38,324 bases of DNA from positions 1 through 38,324 of the forward strand of contig NZ_JAHTBI010000029.1 of assembly GCF_019168305.1 (NCBI RefSeq). The letters are read 5' to 3'. The notes beneath the pieces were generated by a model. That model saw only the letters and a program-made list of their open reading frames with translations. It did no database searches and was not told the origin of the DNA. Position numbers and translations under genes: made by a program. Of this stretch, positions 10,382-19,688 are shown piece after piece. The DNA is from Pseudomonas aegrilactucae. Its GTDB lineage: Bacteria > Pseudomonadota > Gammaproteobacteria > Pseudomonadales > Pseudomonadaceae. Each line of letters begins with the position of its first letter. Position 1 is the first letter of the stretch.

Positions 10382-10783
10382 ATGATGTTCATGAGACCTG
10401 TCCTTCACGAATTGCCCTACCTCGAAAACTGGCGCTGGCTGAGCCGGCGCATTCGCTGCGCGCTCGAGCCCGACGAGCCGCGCCTGATCGAACACTATCT
10501 CGCCGAAGGGCGTTACCTGGTCTGCTGCACCGACACGTCAGCCTGGACCGTCGCCTTGACTTCCTTCCGCCTGTTGCTCGACACCGCGTGCGATCGCATG
10601 CTGCCGTGGCATTGGCGCTGTCTGTGCCTGGACCAGGCCTGGAAGCCCCTGCTGCAGTTGCGCAAGCTCGACGGTGGCGAGCACGGCCAGCGCTGGCAGC
10701 CCTTCGCCCTGCAACTGGCGAACTGCACGCTGCTGCCTTCGATTTCTTTCGCTGAACTGATGCAAGGACTTGATGATGAGTAA
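10382..10783 (+). CDS. fagA: FagA, Fur-associated gene product of unknown function
   Basis: This encodes a 133-residue protein recognised mainly by position: the first gene of the Fur-regulated operon with fumC, orfX and sodA, where the P. aeruginosa homologue is called fagA. It has no signal peptide or membrane span and is rich in Leu, Trp and Cys (ENWRWLSRRIRCALEPDEP, MLPWHWRCLCLDQAW). Three close in-frame ATGs (10382, 10385, 10391) compete; AGG at 10377-10379 favours 10385. The 3' end overlaps the fumC start by 8 bases, suggesting translational coupling. The cysteines invite ideas of metal binding, but no known motif is present and I assign no function. Confidence 0.85.
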   Translation: MMFMRPVLHELPYLENWRWLSRRIRCALEPDEPRLIEHYLAEGRYLVCCTDTSAWTVALTSFRLLLDTACDRMLPWHWRCLCLDQAWKPLLQLRKLDGGEHGQRWQPFALQLANCTLLPSISFAELMQGLDDE

Positions 10784-12152
10784 TACCCGTATCGAGCGTG
10801 ACAGCATGGGTGAGCTGCAGGTGCCGGCCGAGGCCCTGTATGGTGCCCAGACCCAGCGCGCGGTGAACAACTTCCCTGTCAGCCGGCAGCGCATGCCGAC
10901 CCAGTTCATCCGTGCACTGCTGCTGGCCAAGGCTGCTGCGGCCAAGGCCAACGTGGAACTGGAGCAGATCAGCCAGGCCCACGGCGCAGCCATCGTCACC
11001 GCCGTCGAGCAACTGCTGGCTGGCGATTTCATGCAGCACTTTCCGGTCGATGTGTACCAGACCGGTTCCGGCACCAGTTCGAACATGAACGCCAACGAAG
11101 TGATCGCTACCCTCGCCAGCCGCGTGCTGGGCGACACGGTCAACCCCAATGATCACGTCAATTGCGGCCAGAGCAGCAACGACATCATCCCCACCACCAT
11201 CCACGTGAGTGCCGCGCTGGCCCTGCACGAGCAGTTGTTGCCGGCGCTCAAGCACCTGGTGCAGGTCATCGAGCACAAGGCCGAGCAGGTGCACCCGTTC
11301 ATCAAGACCGGGCGTACCCACCTGATGGATGCGATGCCTGTGCGCATGAGCCAGGTGCTGGGTGGCTGGGCTGCACAGATCAAGGCCGCCATCGGTCATC
11401 TGAACGATACGCTGCCAAGCCTGCAGGCGCTGGCCCAGGGCGGCACCGCTGTTGGTACCGGGATCAATGCCCACCCTGAATTCGCCGCGCGTTTCAGTCA
11501 GCAACTGAGCAGCCTGACCCAGGTGACCTTCGTGCCGGGTGAGAACCTGTTCGCCCTGATCGGCTCGCAGGACACTGCGGTGGCAGCTTCGGGCCAGCTC
11601 AAGGCGACCGCCGTGGCCCTGATGAAGATCGCCAACGACCTGCGCTGGATGAACTCCGGCCCGCTCGCGGGCCTGGGTGAAATCGAGCTCGAAGGGCTGC
11701 AGCCTGGCTCCTCGATCATGCCAGGCAAGGTCAACCCGGTGATCCCGGAAGCCACCGCCATGGTCGCCGCCCAGGTCATCGGCAACGACGCGACCATTGC
11801 AGTGGCCGGTCAGTCGGGCAACTTCGAACTCAACGTGATGCTGCCGATCATTGCGCAGAACCTGCTCAGCAGCATCGAACTGATGGCCAACGTCAGCCGC
11901 CTGCTGGCCGACAAGGCGATTGCCAGCTTCAAGGTCAATGAACCCAAGCTCAAGGAAGCCCTGGCGCGCAACCCGATCCTGGTGACCGCGCTCAACCCGA
12001 TCATCGGCTACCAGAAGGCTGCCGAAATCGCCAAGACCGCCTACAAGCAGGGCCGGCCGATCATTGAGGTGGCGTTGGAGCACACCGATCTGCCGCGTAG
12101 CCAGCTGGAAACCCTGCTCGATCCGGAAAAGCTCACGGCTGGCGGTATCTGA
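10776..12152 (+). CDS. fumC: Fumarate hydratase class II (iron-independent)
   Basis: FumC interconverts fumarate and malate in the TCA cycle without an iron-sulfur cluster, so it can replace class I fumarase when iron is scarce. The protein is 458 residues, normal for the family. The signature loop GSSIMPGKVNP begins at residue 311 and holds the catalytic serine region. GRTHLMDAMP around His182 and the QTGSGTSSNMNANEV substrate-binding segment are also present. ATG 10776 is chosen because AAGGA at 10764-10768 is well spaced; TTG 10770 and ATG 10773 are in frame but less likely. It overlaps fagA and is followed by orfX, all under the Fur box. Confidence 0.97.
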   Translation: MSNTRIERDSMGELQVPAEALYGAQTQRAVNNFPVSRQRMPTQFIRALLLAKAAAAKANVELEQISQAHGAAIVTAVEQLLAGDFMQHFPVDVYQTGSGTSSNMNANEVIATLASRVLGDTVNPNDHVNCGQSSNDIIPTTIHVSAALALHEQLLPALKHLVQVIEHKAEQVHPFIKTGRTHLMDAMPVRMSQVLGGWAAQIKAAIGHLNDTLPSLQALAQGGTAVGTGINAHPEFAARFSQQLSSLTQVTFVPGENLFALIGSQDTAVAASGQLKATAVALMKIANDLRWMNSGPLAGLGEIELEGLQPGSSIMPGKVNPVIPEATAMVAAQVIGNDATIAVAGQSGNFELNVMLPIIAQNLLSSIELMANVSRLLADKAIASFKVNEPKLKEALARNPILVTALNPIIGYQKAAEIAKTAYKQGRPIIEVALEHTDLPRSQLETLLDPEKLTAGGI

Positions 12153-12180
12153 CACCGCCCACCGCTTTTGGAGGTTTGTC

Positions 12181-12642
12181 ATGCAGCATTGGAAACGCAC
12201 CACTGAAATAGCCAACCGCCTGTTCCAGCAAGGCGACCTGGTAGACGCCCGCGAGTTGTACTTGCAGGCCCTGGCCTTGGCCCAGGTGTTGTTCGAGCGC
12301 TGGCAGGATGCCGACGAAGCGGTGGCCGCCTGTGTCATCTCGCATCACAACCTGGCCGATCTGCACCTTCGCCTGAAGCAGCCGCAGGAAAGCGCGGAAT
12401 ACCTCTGCGCCATTCACCAGCGGCTGCTGCAGACCGCCCAGGATGAGCGCCTGTCGCCGACGCTGCGCGACGCAGCGTTGCGCCAGAGCGGTGCGACCTA
12501 TACCGAACTGTTGAACTTCATCAGCGAGTACGGCCAGTACCCGCGCACTGAACGTCTGCTCTATCGCCAAGGGGCGCAACCGGCCCTGCTCGCCGGCCAG
12601 GAACAACTACAGCCCTCAGCCTCTCACTATGGAACCCACTGA
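12181..12642 (+). CDS. OrfX, TPR-like protein of the fumC-sodA operon, function unknown
   Basis: This is a 153-residue, almost entirely helical soluble protein. The pattern [20 protein letters not shown] and the following helices look like tetratricopeptide-type helical hairpins, suggesting protein contacts. The start at ATG 12181 follows a strong GGAGG at 12170-12174. The stop lies 1 base before the sodA start codon, so the two are probably coupled. The P. aeruginosa homologue in the same position is simply called orfX. Two His-rich spots ([11 protein letters not shown] and the C-terminal SHYGTH) are visible. A role in maturing FumC or SodA is conceivable from context only; I do not assert it. 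Confidence 0.85.
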   Translation: MQHWKRTTEIANRLFQQGDLVDARELYLQALALAQVLFERWQDADEAVAACVISHHNLADLHLRLKQPQESAEYLCAIHQRLLQTAQDERLSPTLRDAALRQSGATYTELLNFISEYGQYPRTERLLYRQGAQPALLAGQEQLQPSASHYGTH

Positions 12643-12643
12643 T

Positions 12644-13255
12644 ATGCCGCATACCTTGCCTGCATTGCCTTACGCCTACGATGCGCTGGAACCGCACATC
12701 GATACCCAGACCATGCAGATCCACCACAGCAAGCATCACCAGACCTACATCAACAACCTCAATGCCGCCCTCGAGGGCACCGAATACGCCGAGTGGCCGA
12801 TCGAGAAGCTGGTCGCCAGCGTGAACACCCTGCCGCAGAACCTGCAGGCAGCGGTCATCAACCAGGGCGGCGGGCATGCCAACCACAGCCTGTTCTGGAC
12901 AGTGATGGCACCGCAAGGCGGCGGTGTACCGCACGGTGCAGTCGGCGAGGCGATCGATGACCAGTTGGGCGGCTTCGAGGCGTTCAAGGACGCCTTCACC
13001 AAGGCCGCGCTGACGCGTTTCGGCAGTGGCTGGGCATGGCTGAGCGTCACCCCCGAGAAGACGCTGGTGGTCGAGAGCAGCGGCAACCAGGACAGCCCGC
13101 TGATGAGTGGCAACACGCCGATCCTCGGGTTGGATGTCTGGGAGCATGCGTACTATCTGCTGTACCAGAATCGTCGTCCCGAATACATCGGCGCTTTCTA
13201 CAACGTGATCAACTGGTCCGAAGTAGAACGTCGCTACGTCGCCGCCCTGGTGTGA
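12644..13255 (+). CDS. sodA: Superoxide dismutase, Mn type
   Basis: SodA dismutates superoxide to oxygen and hydrogen peroxide in the cytoplasm. The 203-residue protein shows all four metal ligands: His27, His81 ([11 protein letters not shown]), Asp164 and His168 (DVWEHAYY). The Mn form is indicated by glycines in the QGGGHANH segment and by Gln149 in [11 protein letters not shown], whereas Fe enzymes carry the key Gln near the second ligand instead. ATG 12644 gives the standard [20 protein letters not shown] start; an in-frame ATG at 12629 lies inside orfX. With the Fur box upstream, this supplies an iron-free dismutase during iron limitation, paired with FumC. Confidence 0.96.
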   Translation: MPHTLPALPYAYDALEPHIDTQTMQIHHSKHHQTYINNLNAALEGTEYAEWPIEKLVASVNTLPQNLQAAVINQGGGHANHSLFWTVMAPQGGGVPHGAVGEAIDDQLGGFEAFKDAFTKAALTRFGSGWAWLSVTPEKTLVVESSGNQDSPLMSGNTPILGLDVWEHAYYLLYQNRRPEYIGAFYNVINWSEVERRYVAALV

Positions 13256-13266
13256 GTCGTAGCGGT

Positions 13267-14160
13267 ATGCGCTCGGATGTGATGGCCATTGGCAGTGTGC
13301 GCCTGTTTCGGCTGGCGCTGGGTACGCTGCTGTTGCTGGTGGGCACTGCCTTGCTGGTGGTGCAGGGCTTTGCCTGGCTGAACCTGGAGCCGCGCATGCT
13401 GCGCGCGCTGGAGGGTGGTGCACTGTGTGCATTGGGCACGGCGTTGGGCGCGGTGCCGGTGCTGGTGATTCGCAGCATGCCGGTGGCGGTGGCCGACACC
13501 CTGCTGGGGTTCGGCGCCGGCGTGATGCTGGCGGCGACTGCGTTCTCGCTGATCATCCCGGGCCTGGATGCCGCGCAAGCGGTCGGCTTCGGCAAGTGGG
13601 GGGCCGGTGGCCTGATCAGCTTCGGCCTGTTGTTCGGCGCATTCTGCCTGTACCTGGTCGACCGCAAGGTGTCGGCTGTATCGCCTGATGCCTTGGTTGC
13701 GACGCCTGGCAAGCCGGTGATCCCGGCGCGTATCTGGGTGTTCGTGATTGCCATCATTGCCCACAACATTCCCGAGGGCATGGCCATTGGCGTGTCGGCG
13801 GGCGGTGGCATGGCGGATGCCGACAGCCTGGCCATGGGCATCGCCCTGCAGGATGTGCCGGAGGGGTTGGTGATCGCGCTGGTATTGGCCGGTGCGGGCA
13901 TGGGCCGTTTCAAGGCGTTCCTGATTGGCGCTGCGTCCGGGCTGGTAGAGCCGCTGGCGGCGGTGCTGTGCGCCTGGGTGGTCAGTGTCGCCGAACTGAT
14001 GCTGCCGCTGGGCCTGGCTTTTGCGGCCGGTGCCATGTTGCTGGTGGTGACTCAGGAGATCATTCCGGAGTCACGCAGCAACGGCAATCATCGCCTGGCA
14101 AGCCTTGGGCTGTGCATCGGCTTCTGCCTGATGATGGTAATGGATACCGCGTTGTCCTGA
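13267..14160 (+). CDS. ZIP family metal transporter
   Basis: This is a 297-residue inner-membrane protein with about eight hydrophobic segments. The ZIP metal-path motifs are clear: HNIPEGMAIG in one helix and QDVPEGLVIA in the next, then SGLVEPL and a late QEIIPES. Family members (ZupT/GufA type) import zinc, iron or manganese. The hydrophilic loop before HNIPEG is short and lacks a His-rich stretch. It starts 11 bases after sodA and is likely a distal member of the same transcript. Importing Mn for SodA would make sense there, but that is inference. The ATG at 13282 is an alternative start. Confidence 0.92.
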   Translation: MRSDVMAIGSVRLFRLALGTLLLLVGTALLVVQGFAWLNLEPRMLRALEGGALCALGTALGAVPVLVIRSMPVAVADTLLGFGAGVMLAATAFSLIIPGLDAAQAVGFGKWGAGGLISFGLLFGAFCLYLVDRKVSAVSPDALVATPGKPVIPARIWVFVIAIIAHNIPEGMAIGVSAGGGMADADSLAMGIALQDVPEGLVIALVLAGAGMGRFKAFLIGAASGLVEPLAAVLCAWVVSVAELMLPLGLAFAAGAMLLVVTQEIIPESRSNGNHRLASLGLCIGFCLMMVMDTALS

Positions 14161-14168
14161 CGCGAGAG

Positions 14169-14184
14169 GGCGAGGTTACTCGCC
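14169..14184. terminator. Small hairpin between convergent ZIP gene and ptsO
   Basis: GGCGAG and CTCGCC form a 6-bp stem with a GTTA loop. It overlaps the last codons of ptsO and lies 8 bases past the ZIP stop. No T-tract is present, so the terminator function is uncertain. Confidence 0.3.
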
Positions 14185-14448
14185 TTCGTCGAAGTAGTTG
14201 TTGATCAGCTCGATCAGCCCCTGGAGTGCCGCATCCTCGTCTTCGCCTTCGGTATGCAGATGGATCTGCGTGCCTTTGCCCGCGGCCAGCATCATCACGG
14301 ACATGATGCTCTTGCCGTCGACCATGGACTCTGGCGTACGGCCTACGCGTACCTTGGATTGGAACTTGCCTGCCACGCCAACGAACTTGGCCGCTGCCCG
14401 AGCGTGCAGCCCCAGCTTGTTGATGATGGTTATTTCTTGAGCGGGCAT
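14176..14448 (-). CDS. ptsO: NPr, HPr-like phosphocarrier of the nitrogen PTS
   Basis: NPr passes phosphate from EI-Ntr (PtsP, encoded elsewhere) to EIIA-Ntr (PtsN). The protein is 90 residues, starting MPAQEITIINKLGLHARAAA. His15, in the LGLHARAA motif, is the phosphorylation site. Ser47, in DGKSIMSVMMLAAGKG, corresponds to the regulatory serine region of HPr proteins. ATG 14448 gives the expected length; the longer open frame upstream overlaps rapZ. It is the last gene of the minus-strand cluster, 20 bases after rapZ. In P. putida this system signals carbon and nitrogen status, including effects on PHA accumulation and sigma-54 promoters. Confidence 0.95.
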   Translation of the reverse strand: MPAQEITIINKLGLHARAAAKFVGVAGKFQSKVRVGRTPESMVDGKSIMSVMMLAAGKGTQIHLHTEGEDEDAALQGLIELINNYFDEGE

Positions 14449-14468
14449 CGCGAGTGGGATCCTGGGGG

Positions 14469-15323
14469 CTAGAGGTCGCGGTGGCGGACCTGGACGTTCT
14501 TCAGTGTTTGTTGCAGTAACTGGCCCAGGCGCTCGGTGAGGTACACCGAGCGGTGATGACCCCCGGTGCAGCCAATGGCAATGGTGACATAGGCTCGATT
14601 GCTGGCGGCGAAGCGCGGCAGCCATTTGAGCAAATAACTGGAGATGTCCTGAAACATCTCCTCGACGTCCGGTTGTGCTGCGAGGTAGTCGATCACCGGC
14701 TGTTCAAGCCCGGAATGCTCACGCAACTCGGGCTTCCAGTACGGATTGGGCAGGCAGCGCACGTCGAATACAAGGTCGGCATCGACCGGCATGCCACGCT
14801 TGAAGCCGAACGACTCGACCAGGAACGCGGTGCCCGGCTCGGGCTGGTTGAGCAGGCGCAGCTTGATCGCGTCGCGTAGCTGGTAGAGGTTGAGGTTTGT
14901 GGTGTCGATCTTCAGATCGGCCAGGTCCGCAATCGGCCCCAGCAACTCGCTCTCGACCCGAATGGCTTCGGCCAGTGAGCGTTGGGTATTGGTCAGCGGG
15001 TGGCGCCGGCGGGTTTCCGAGAAGCGCTTGAGCAGGGTGTCTTCGTCGGCGTCCAGGTACACCACGTCGCAATGGATATGCTTGCTACGCGCATCTTCCA
15101 GCAGCTCCGGGAAGCGGCTGAGATGGCTGGGCAGGTTACGCGCGTCTATCGAGACGGCCACCAGCGGCTGCATGAGCTCGGTGTTGATCAGGGCGTTTTC
15201 GGCCAGTTGCGGCAACAACCCGGCAGGCAGGTTGTCGATGCAGTAGTAGCCGTTGTCCTCGAGTACCGCGAGGGCGGTACTCTTGCCGGAGCCAGACCGG
15301 CCGCTGACGATGATCAAGCGCAT
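14469..15323 (-). CDS. rapZ: RNase adapter protein RapZ
   Basis: RapZ (YvcJ family) is a nucleotide-binding RNA-binding protein; in enterobacteria it presents the sRNA GlmZ to RNase E to control amino-sugar synthesis. The 284-residue protein has a Walker A motif GRSGSGKS at residues 8-15 and the family's conserved C-terminal [16 protein letters not shown]. The role of GlmZ in Pseudomonas is unclear, so only the biochemical family is certain. It lies 2 bases after ptsN and before ptsO, the same arrangement as in enterobacterial rpoN clusters. The sequence is full length and intact. Confidence 0.96.
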   Translation of the reverse strand: MRLIIVSGRSGSGKSTALAVLEDNGYYCIDNLPAGLLPQLAENALINTELMQPLVAVSIDARNLPSHLSRFPELLEDARSKHIHCDVVYLDADEDTLLKRFSETRRRHPLTNTQRSLAEAIRVESELLGPIADLADLKIDTTNLNLYQLRDAIKLRLLNQPEPGTAFLVESFGFKRGMPVDADLVFDVRCLPNPYWKPELREHSGLEQPVIDYLAAQPDVEEMFQDISSYLLKWLPRFAASNRAYVTIAIGCTGGHHRSVYLTERLGQLLQQTLKNVQVRHRDL

Positions 15324-15325
15324 GT

Positions 15326-15790
15326 TCAGTGCTCGTTTTGCACGTCCAGTACGACCTGGTACAGGGATTGATTACTTTTGGCCGCACGCAGTTTTTCGCG
15401 CACGTCCTGACGGTCAAGCATGCTGGCGATCTGGCGCAGCAGCTGGAGGTGCGCATCGGTGGCGGCTTCCGGGACCAGCAGCACGAACAGCAGGTCGACG
15501 GGGGCGCCATCGATGGCGTCGAAATCGATCGGGGTGTCCAGGTGCAGCAGGGCGCTTACTGGGTTTTCACAACCTTTCAAGCGGCAGTGGGGGATCGCAA
15601 TACCGTTGCCGAAGCCGGTCGAGCCCAGTTTTTCACGGGCGATCAGGCTTTCGAACACGACCTGGGTGTCCAGTTCGGGCACTTCCTTGCCGATCAGATT
15701 GGCAATCTGTTCGAGCGCACGCTTTTTACTGCCGCCCGGCACGTTCACGAGGGAACGGCCGGGGGTCAGGATGGTTTCTAGTCGGATCAT
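15326..15790 (-). CDS. ptsN: EIIA-Ntr, nitrogen PTS regulatory protein
   Basis: PtsN is the terminal phospho-acceptor of the nitrogen PTS. It does not carry sugar but controls potassium transport, pyruvate dehydrogenase and sigma-54-dependent genes according to its phosphorylation. The 154-residue protein has the active His68 in [10 protein letters not shown], the same number as in P. putida PtsN. It begins [20 protein letters not shown] at ATG 15790. It sits 12 bases after hpf and 2 bases before rapZ, so tight operon expression with rpoN is likely. No anomalies are seen. Confidence 0.97.
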   Translation of the reverse strand: MIRLETILTPGRSLVNVPGGSKKRALEQIANLIGKEVPELDTQVVFESLIAREKLGSTGFGNGIAIPHCRLKGCENPVSALLHLDTPIDFDAIDGAPVDLLFVLLVPEAATDAHLQLLRQIASMLDRQDVREKLRAAKSNQSLYQVVLDVQNEH

Positions 15791-15802
15791 GAGTGAGGGG
15801 GG

Positions 15803-16111
15803 TCAGCGGGCCGCTGCACCTTGCAGGAGGCTTTGCTGTTTTTCCTTGTGTTTTTTCAGTTGGCGGTCGAGCTTGTCAGTCAAGGCATCGATCGCTGCAT
15901 ACATGTCTTCATGCTCGGCGTTGGCAACCACTTCGCCGCCCGGAATCTGCAAGGTAGCCTCAATTTTCTGCTGAAGCTTTTCGACCTTCATGATGACCTG
16001 AACGTTGGTGATCTTGTCGAAATGCCCCTCCAGTCGTTTCAGCTTCTGCTCAACATACTCGCGCAGGGGCGGAGTGACTTCTACATGCTGTCCACTGATA
16101 TTGACTTGCAT
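15803..16111 (-). CDS. hpf: Ribosome hibernation promoting factor (short form)
   Basis: This is a 102-residue protein of the sigma-54 modulation/HPF family. It binds the 30S decoding site and promotes ribosome dimerisation and inactivation in stationary phase. The short length places it with short HPF rather than the long type. The sequence starts MQVNISGQHVEVTPPLREYV, the usual N-terminus; an upstream in-frame ATG at 16138 is unlikely because AGGAG sits correctly before 16111. The gene directly follows rpoN in transcription order and gave the family its old name. Confidence 0.96.
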   Translation of the reverse strand: MQVNISGQHVEVTPPLREYVEQKLKRLEGHFDKITNVQVIMKVEKLQQKIEATLQIPGGEVVANAEHEDMYAAIDALTDKLDRQLKKHKEKQQSLLQGAAAR

Positions 16112-16197
16112 ACAGCTTCTCCTTTGTTGCCGGTGCATAAGAGGCAGGTATTGCGCCTGCCACTGAATTGCGGTGGCACATCTCAGGAAGCGCTACA

Positions 16198-17691
16198 TCA
16201 CATCAATCGCTTGCGTTCGCTCGACGGTGCAATGCCGAGAGACTCGCGGTACTTGGCGACGGTGCGACGGGCTACCTGGATGCCTTGTGCCTCCAGTAAA
16301 CCAGCGATCTTGCTGTCACTCAATGGCTTTTTCTGATTTTCCGCCGCGACCAGTTTCTTGATGATCGCGCGGATCGCCGTGGACGAGCATTCGCCGCCTT
16401 CGGCGGTGCTCACGTGGCTCGAGAAAAAGTATTTCAGTTCGTAGATGCCGCGCGGGGTGTGCATGTATTTCTGCGTGGTTACCCGCGAGATGGTCGATTC
16501 GTGCATGCCCACTGCCTCGGCGATATCGTGCAGCACCAGCGGCTTCATTGCCTCGTCACCGTGGTCGAGGAAGCCACGCTGGTGCTCGACGATCTGGGTG
16601 GCGACCTTCATCAGGGTCTCGTTGCGGCTCTGCAGGCTCTTGATGAACCAGCGTGCCTCCTGCAACTGATTGCGCATGAAGGTGTTGTCGGCGCTGGTGT
16701 CGGCGCGGCGCACGAAACCTGCGTACTGTGCGTTGACGCGCAGGCGCGGCACGGCCTCCTGGTTGAGTTCGACCAGCCAGCGGTCGGCGTCCTTGCGCAC
16801 GATCACGTCGGGCACCACGTATTCGGCTTCGCTCGATTCAATCTGCGAGCCTGGGCGCGGGTTGAGGCTCTGGACCAGTTCGATGACCTGGCGCAGTTCG
16901 TCTTCCTTGAGCTTCATGCGACGCATCAACTGGCTGTAGTCGCGGCTGCCGAGCAGGTCGATGTAGTCACTGACCAGGCGCTGCGCTTCGGCCATCCAGG
17001 GCGTGCGCGACGGCAGTTGGCGCAGTTGCAGCAACAGGCATTCGCCCAGGTTGCGCGCGCCGATACCGGCCGGCTCGAACTGCTGGATGCGGTGCAGCAC
17101 GGCCTCGACTTCGTCGAGTTCGATGTCCAGTTCCGGGTCGAAGGATTCGCAGACTTCCTCGAGGGTTTCGTCCAGGTAGCCCTGGCTGTTGATGCAGTCG
17201 ATCAGCGTCACGGCGATCAGCCGGTCGGTATCGGACATCGGCGCCAGGTTCAACTGCCACAGCAGGTGGCTCTGCAGGCTCTCGCCGGCCGAGGTGCGGG
17301 TGGTGAAGTCCCACTCGTCATCGTCATTGCTGGGCAGGCTGCTGGCACTGGTCTGGTAGATATCTTCCCAGGCCGTGTCTACCGGCAGCTCATTGGGAAT
17401 GCGTTCGCTCCATTCGCCGTCCTCGATGTTGTCCACCGTGGGAGCGGCTTCCTGGAAGCTGGTCTCCTGCGGCTCGGCGGGGGGCTTGGACTCGGCGTTG
17501 TCCGCCATGGGATCGCTGTTGTCGAAGTCTTCGCCTTCTTCCTGGCGTTCGAGCATCGGGTTGGACTCCAGGGCTTCCTGGATTTCCTGTTGCAGATCCA
17601 GTGTGGAAAGCTGGAGCAGTCGGATGGCCTGTTGCAACTGAGGGGTCATCGTCAGTTGCTGGCCCATTCTTAGGACGAGCGATGGTTTCAT
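16198..17691 (-). CDS. rpoN: RNA polymerase sigma-54 factor
   Basis: RpoN directs RNA polymerase to -24/-12 promoters that need enhancer-binding ATPases, controlling nitrogen use, flagella and many catabolic genes. The 497-residue protein has the Gln/Leu-rich activator-contact region I ([20 protein letters not shown]), an acidic region II at about 50-120, core-binding and crosslink regions, and the RpoN box [10 protein letters not shown] at 474-483 that reads the -24 element. The start at 17691 has the standard [13 protein letters not shown] sequence. It has its own likely promoter 79 bases upstream and sits between the lpt genes and the PTS-Ntr genes. Confidence 0.98.
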   Translation of the reverse strand: MKPSLVLRMGQQLTMTPQLQQAIRLLQLSTLDLQQEIQEALESNPMLERQEEGEDFDNSDPMADNAESKPPAEPQETSFQEAAPTVDNIEDGEWSERIPNELPVDTAWEDIYQTSASSLPSNDDDEWDFTTRTSAGESLQSHLLWQLNLAPMSDTDRLIAVTLIDCINSQGYLDETLEEVCESFDPELDIELDEVEAVLHRIQQFEPAGIGARNLGECLLLQLRQLPSRTPWMAEAQRLVSDYIDLLGSRDYSQLMRRMKLKEDELRQVIELVQSLNPRPGSQIESSEAEYVVPDVIVRKDADRWLVELNQEAVPRLRVNAQYAGFVRRADTSADNTFMRNQLQEARWFIKSLQSRNETLMKVATQIVEHQRGFLDHGDEAMKPLVLHDIAEAVGMHESTISRVTTQKYMHTPRGIYELKYFFSSHVSTAEGGECSSTAIRAIIKKLVAAENQKKPLSDSKIAGLLEAQGIQVARRTVAKYRESLGIAPSSERKRLM

Positions 17692-17769
17692 GGCAGGGGC
17701 TTAACACCTTATTCGCCGGCGCACATGCGCCATCTACTACAAGGGCGCGAAAGCGCCAACTTTAAGCAA

Positions 17770-17798
17770 ATTATATGCCTGAAATCGAAGCGTTTGCC
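17770..17798 (-). promoter_or_regulatory. Candidate sigma-70 promoter for rpoN
   Basis: The minus strand carries an exact TATAAT -10 hexamer (plus-strand ATTATA, 17770-17775) in the 179-base gap between lptB and rpoN. The -35 region 17 bases further up is poor (GGCAAA). The gap also has a 6-bp hairpin at 17837-17852 behind lptB. Independent transcription of the rpoN cluster is likely but not proven. Confidence 0.5.
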
Positions 17799-17870
17799 TA
17801 GAGCGCTGTAACAATTAAACCCGTTTCGGGGTCGATTGCCAGCGCCCTGGCAGCGCCAGACACCACGAGC

Positions 17871-18596
17871 TTACAGGCGGAACTCGTGACCGAGGTATAC
17901 CTCTTTCACCAGGTCATTGGCCAGGATGGTTTCTGCGTCGCCTTCGGCGATCAGTTGGCCATCGTTGACGATGTAGGCAGTTTCACAGATATCCAGCGTC
18001 TCACGCACGTTGTGGTCGGTGATCAGCACGCCGATGCCTTTGGCCTTCAGGTGGTGGATGATCTGCTTGATGTCACCCACCGAGATCGGGTCGACACCGG
18101 CAAAGGGTTCGTCGAGCAGAATGAACTTCGGTGCAGTGGCCAGCGCCCGGGCGATCTCCACACGGCGTCGCTCACCACCGGACAGGCTCATGCCGAGGTT
18201 GTCACGAATGTGGCTGATGTGAAATTCCTGCAGCAGGCCTTCCAGCTCCTTGCGACGACCATCGCGATCGAGTTCCTTGCGGGTCTCCAGGATCGCCATG
18301 ATGTTGTCGGCCACCGACAGCTTGCGAAAGATCGAGGCTTCCTGGGGCAGGTAGCCGATACCGGCGCGGGCGCGCCCGTGCATCGGCTGATGGCTGACAT
18401 CCAGGTCGTCGATCAGCACGCGGCCCTGGTCGGCCTGTACCAGGCCGACGATCATGTAGAAGCAGGTGGTCTTGCCGGCACCGTTCGGGCCGAGCAGGCC
18501 CACGATCTGGCCGCTGTCGATGGACAGGCTGACGTCACGCACGACTTGCCGGCTCTTGTAGCTCTTGGCCAGATGCTGGGCTTTGAGGGTCGCCAT
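17871..18596 (-). CDS. lptB: LPS export ABC transporter ATPase LptB
   Basis: LptB is the cytoplasmic ATPase that powers LptFG to extract LPS from the inner membrane and push it along the Lpt bridge. The 241-residue protein shows Walker A GPNGAGKT at residues 36-43, the signature [15 protein letters not shown], Walker [13 protein letters not shown] and the switch His in [11 protein letters not shown]. Its start codon immediately follows the lptA stop (TAAATG), indicating coupled translation. LptFG are not in this window, as is usual. Confidence 0.97.
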   Translation of the reverse strand: MATLKAQHLAKSYKSRQVVRDVSLSIDSGQIVGLLGPNGAGKTTCFYMIVGLVQADQGRVLIDDLDVSHQPMHGRARAGIGYLPQEASIFRKLSVADNIMAILETRKELDRDGRRKELEGLLQEFHISHIRDNLGMSLSGGERRRVEIARALATAPKFILLDEPFAGVDPISVGDIKQIIHHLKAKGIGVLITDHNVRETLDICETAYIVNDGQLIAEGDAETILANDLVKEVYLGHEFRL

Positions 18597-19121
18597 TTAC
18601 TCGGCCTTCTTCTTCGGCTGGATCACCATGTCGATGCGCGGGCGCGGGGTCGAAACCTGGCCGCCACGACCGGCAGTGGCCACCTGCGACTTGGTGTTGT
18701 AGACGATCTTCTCGCCTTCGGTGGTGTTGCCTTCGTTGATCACCTTGGCCTGGTCGGTCAGGATGACCAGGTCCTTCTGTGCCTGGTACTGGATCTGCTT
18801 GCCGTAACCTTGCATCTTGTCCGGCTTGGCGGCGCTCTGCTGCTGCTCGAAGTAGGCCAGGTTGCCCACGGAGGTCACCACGTCGATGTCGCCGCTGGCG
18901 GCACGGGTGATGGTCACGGTGTTGCCTTTGATCATCATCGAGCCCTGGGTGATGATCACATCGCCCCGGTAGGTGGCGATGCCTTGCTTGTCATCCAGTT
19001 GAGCGTCGTCGGCCTGGATACGGATAGGCTGATCGCGGTCATTCGGCAGGGCCCAGGCGCTCGCGCTTCCCAGTGCTGCGCTCAGGCTGAGCAAAAAGGG
19101 GAGGGTTTTAACGAGCCTCAT
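18597..19121 (-). CDS. lptA: LPS transport periplasmic protein LptA
   Basis: LptA forms the beta-jellyroll bridge carrying LPS across the periplasm from LptC to LptD. The 174-residue precursor has a signal peptide (MRLVKTLPFLLSLSAALGSA) with likely cleavage after AWA, near residue 24. The mature part holds the OstA-type repeat, for example IRIQADDAQLDDKQGIATYR and GDVIITQGSMMIKGNTVTI. The C-terminus is basic (KKKAE). Its 5' end overlaps lptC by 14 bases and its stop abuts the lptB start, so the three are one translational unit. Confidence 0.96.
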   Translation of the reverse strand: MRLVKTLPFLLSLSAALGSASAWALPNDRDQPIRIQADDAQLDDKQGIATYRGDVIITQGSMMIKGNTVTITRAASGDIDVVTSVGNLAYFEQQQSAAKPDKMQGYGKQIQYQAQKDLVILTDQAKVINEGNTTEGEKIVYNTKSQVATAGRGGQVSTPRPRIDMVIQPKKKAE

Positions 19122-19680
19122 ACTGTCCTCTTACGTTGGACAGCAGGTTCATCCTGCCGTCTTTCAAATACGCTTTCATTCCCTTGCCCGTAGTTGTGCC
19201 ACCGGCGCCGTCGATTCTAACGGCTTGCTCGGTTTGCGCATATTGCTTCTGCGGGAAGACTGTCATGCGGGTGGTGGTGATGATGGTCTCGCGGTTCTGG
19301 TCGTCGGTGCGGGCTACCCGCACATTGTCGATCAGTTCCACTTCGGTGCCGTCCGGGTTGACTTCGCCGCGGGTGCTCTGCACATGCCATGGGTAGGCGG
19401 TGCCGCGGTACATGTTCAGGTCCGGGGTGGTCAGCAGGGTGACTTCGCTGGCTTTCAGGTGCTCGACCTTGTCGGCGGTCATCTCGTACTGCAGCTTGCC
19501 GTCAGGCAGGAACTGCACACTGTGGGCGTTGATGGCGTAATAGTCGATGGCGTTCTCGTCGACCTGGGCCATGGGCTGGTCGAGGAACGTCTCGGGGCTG
19601 ATATTCCAGTAGCCGACGGCTGCGAGCAGGGCAGCGATCACACTGAACAGCGCGATGTTGCGGATCTTTTTACTGAACAT
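19108..19680 (-). CDS. lptC: LPS export protein LptC
   Basis: LptC is a bitopic inner-membrane protein that receives LPS from LptBFG and hands it to LptA. The 190-residue protein has one N-terminal membrane segment at about residues 7-27 (NIALFSVIAALLAAVGYW). A periplasmic OstA-like beta domain follows, containing YEMTADKVEHLKASEVTLLT and YPWHVQSTRGEVNPDG. Eight bases separate it from kdsC upstream, and it overlaps lptA by 14 bases downstream. Length and layout are typical; no anomaly. Confidence 0.95.
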   Translation of the reverse strand: MFSKKIRNIALFSVIAALLAAVGYWNISPETFLDQPMAQVDENAIDYYAINAHSVQFLPDGKLQYEMTADKVEHLKASEVTLLTTPDLNMYRGTAYPWHVQSTRGEVNPDGTEVELIDNVRVARTDDQNRETIITTTRMTVFPQKQYAQTEQAVRIDGAGGTTTGKGMKAYLKDGRMNLLSNVRGQYEAR

Positions 19681-19688
19681 GGATCGCT

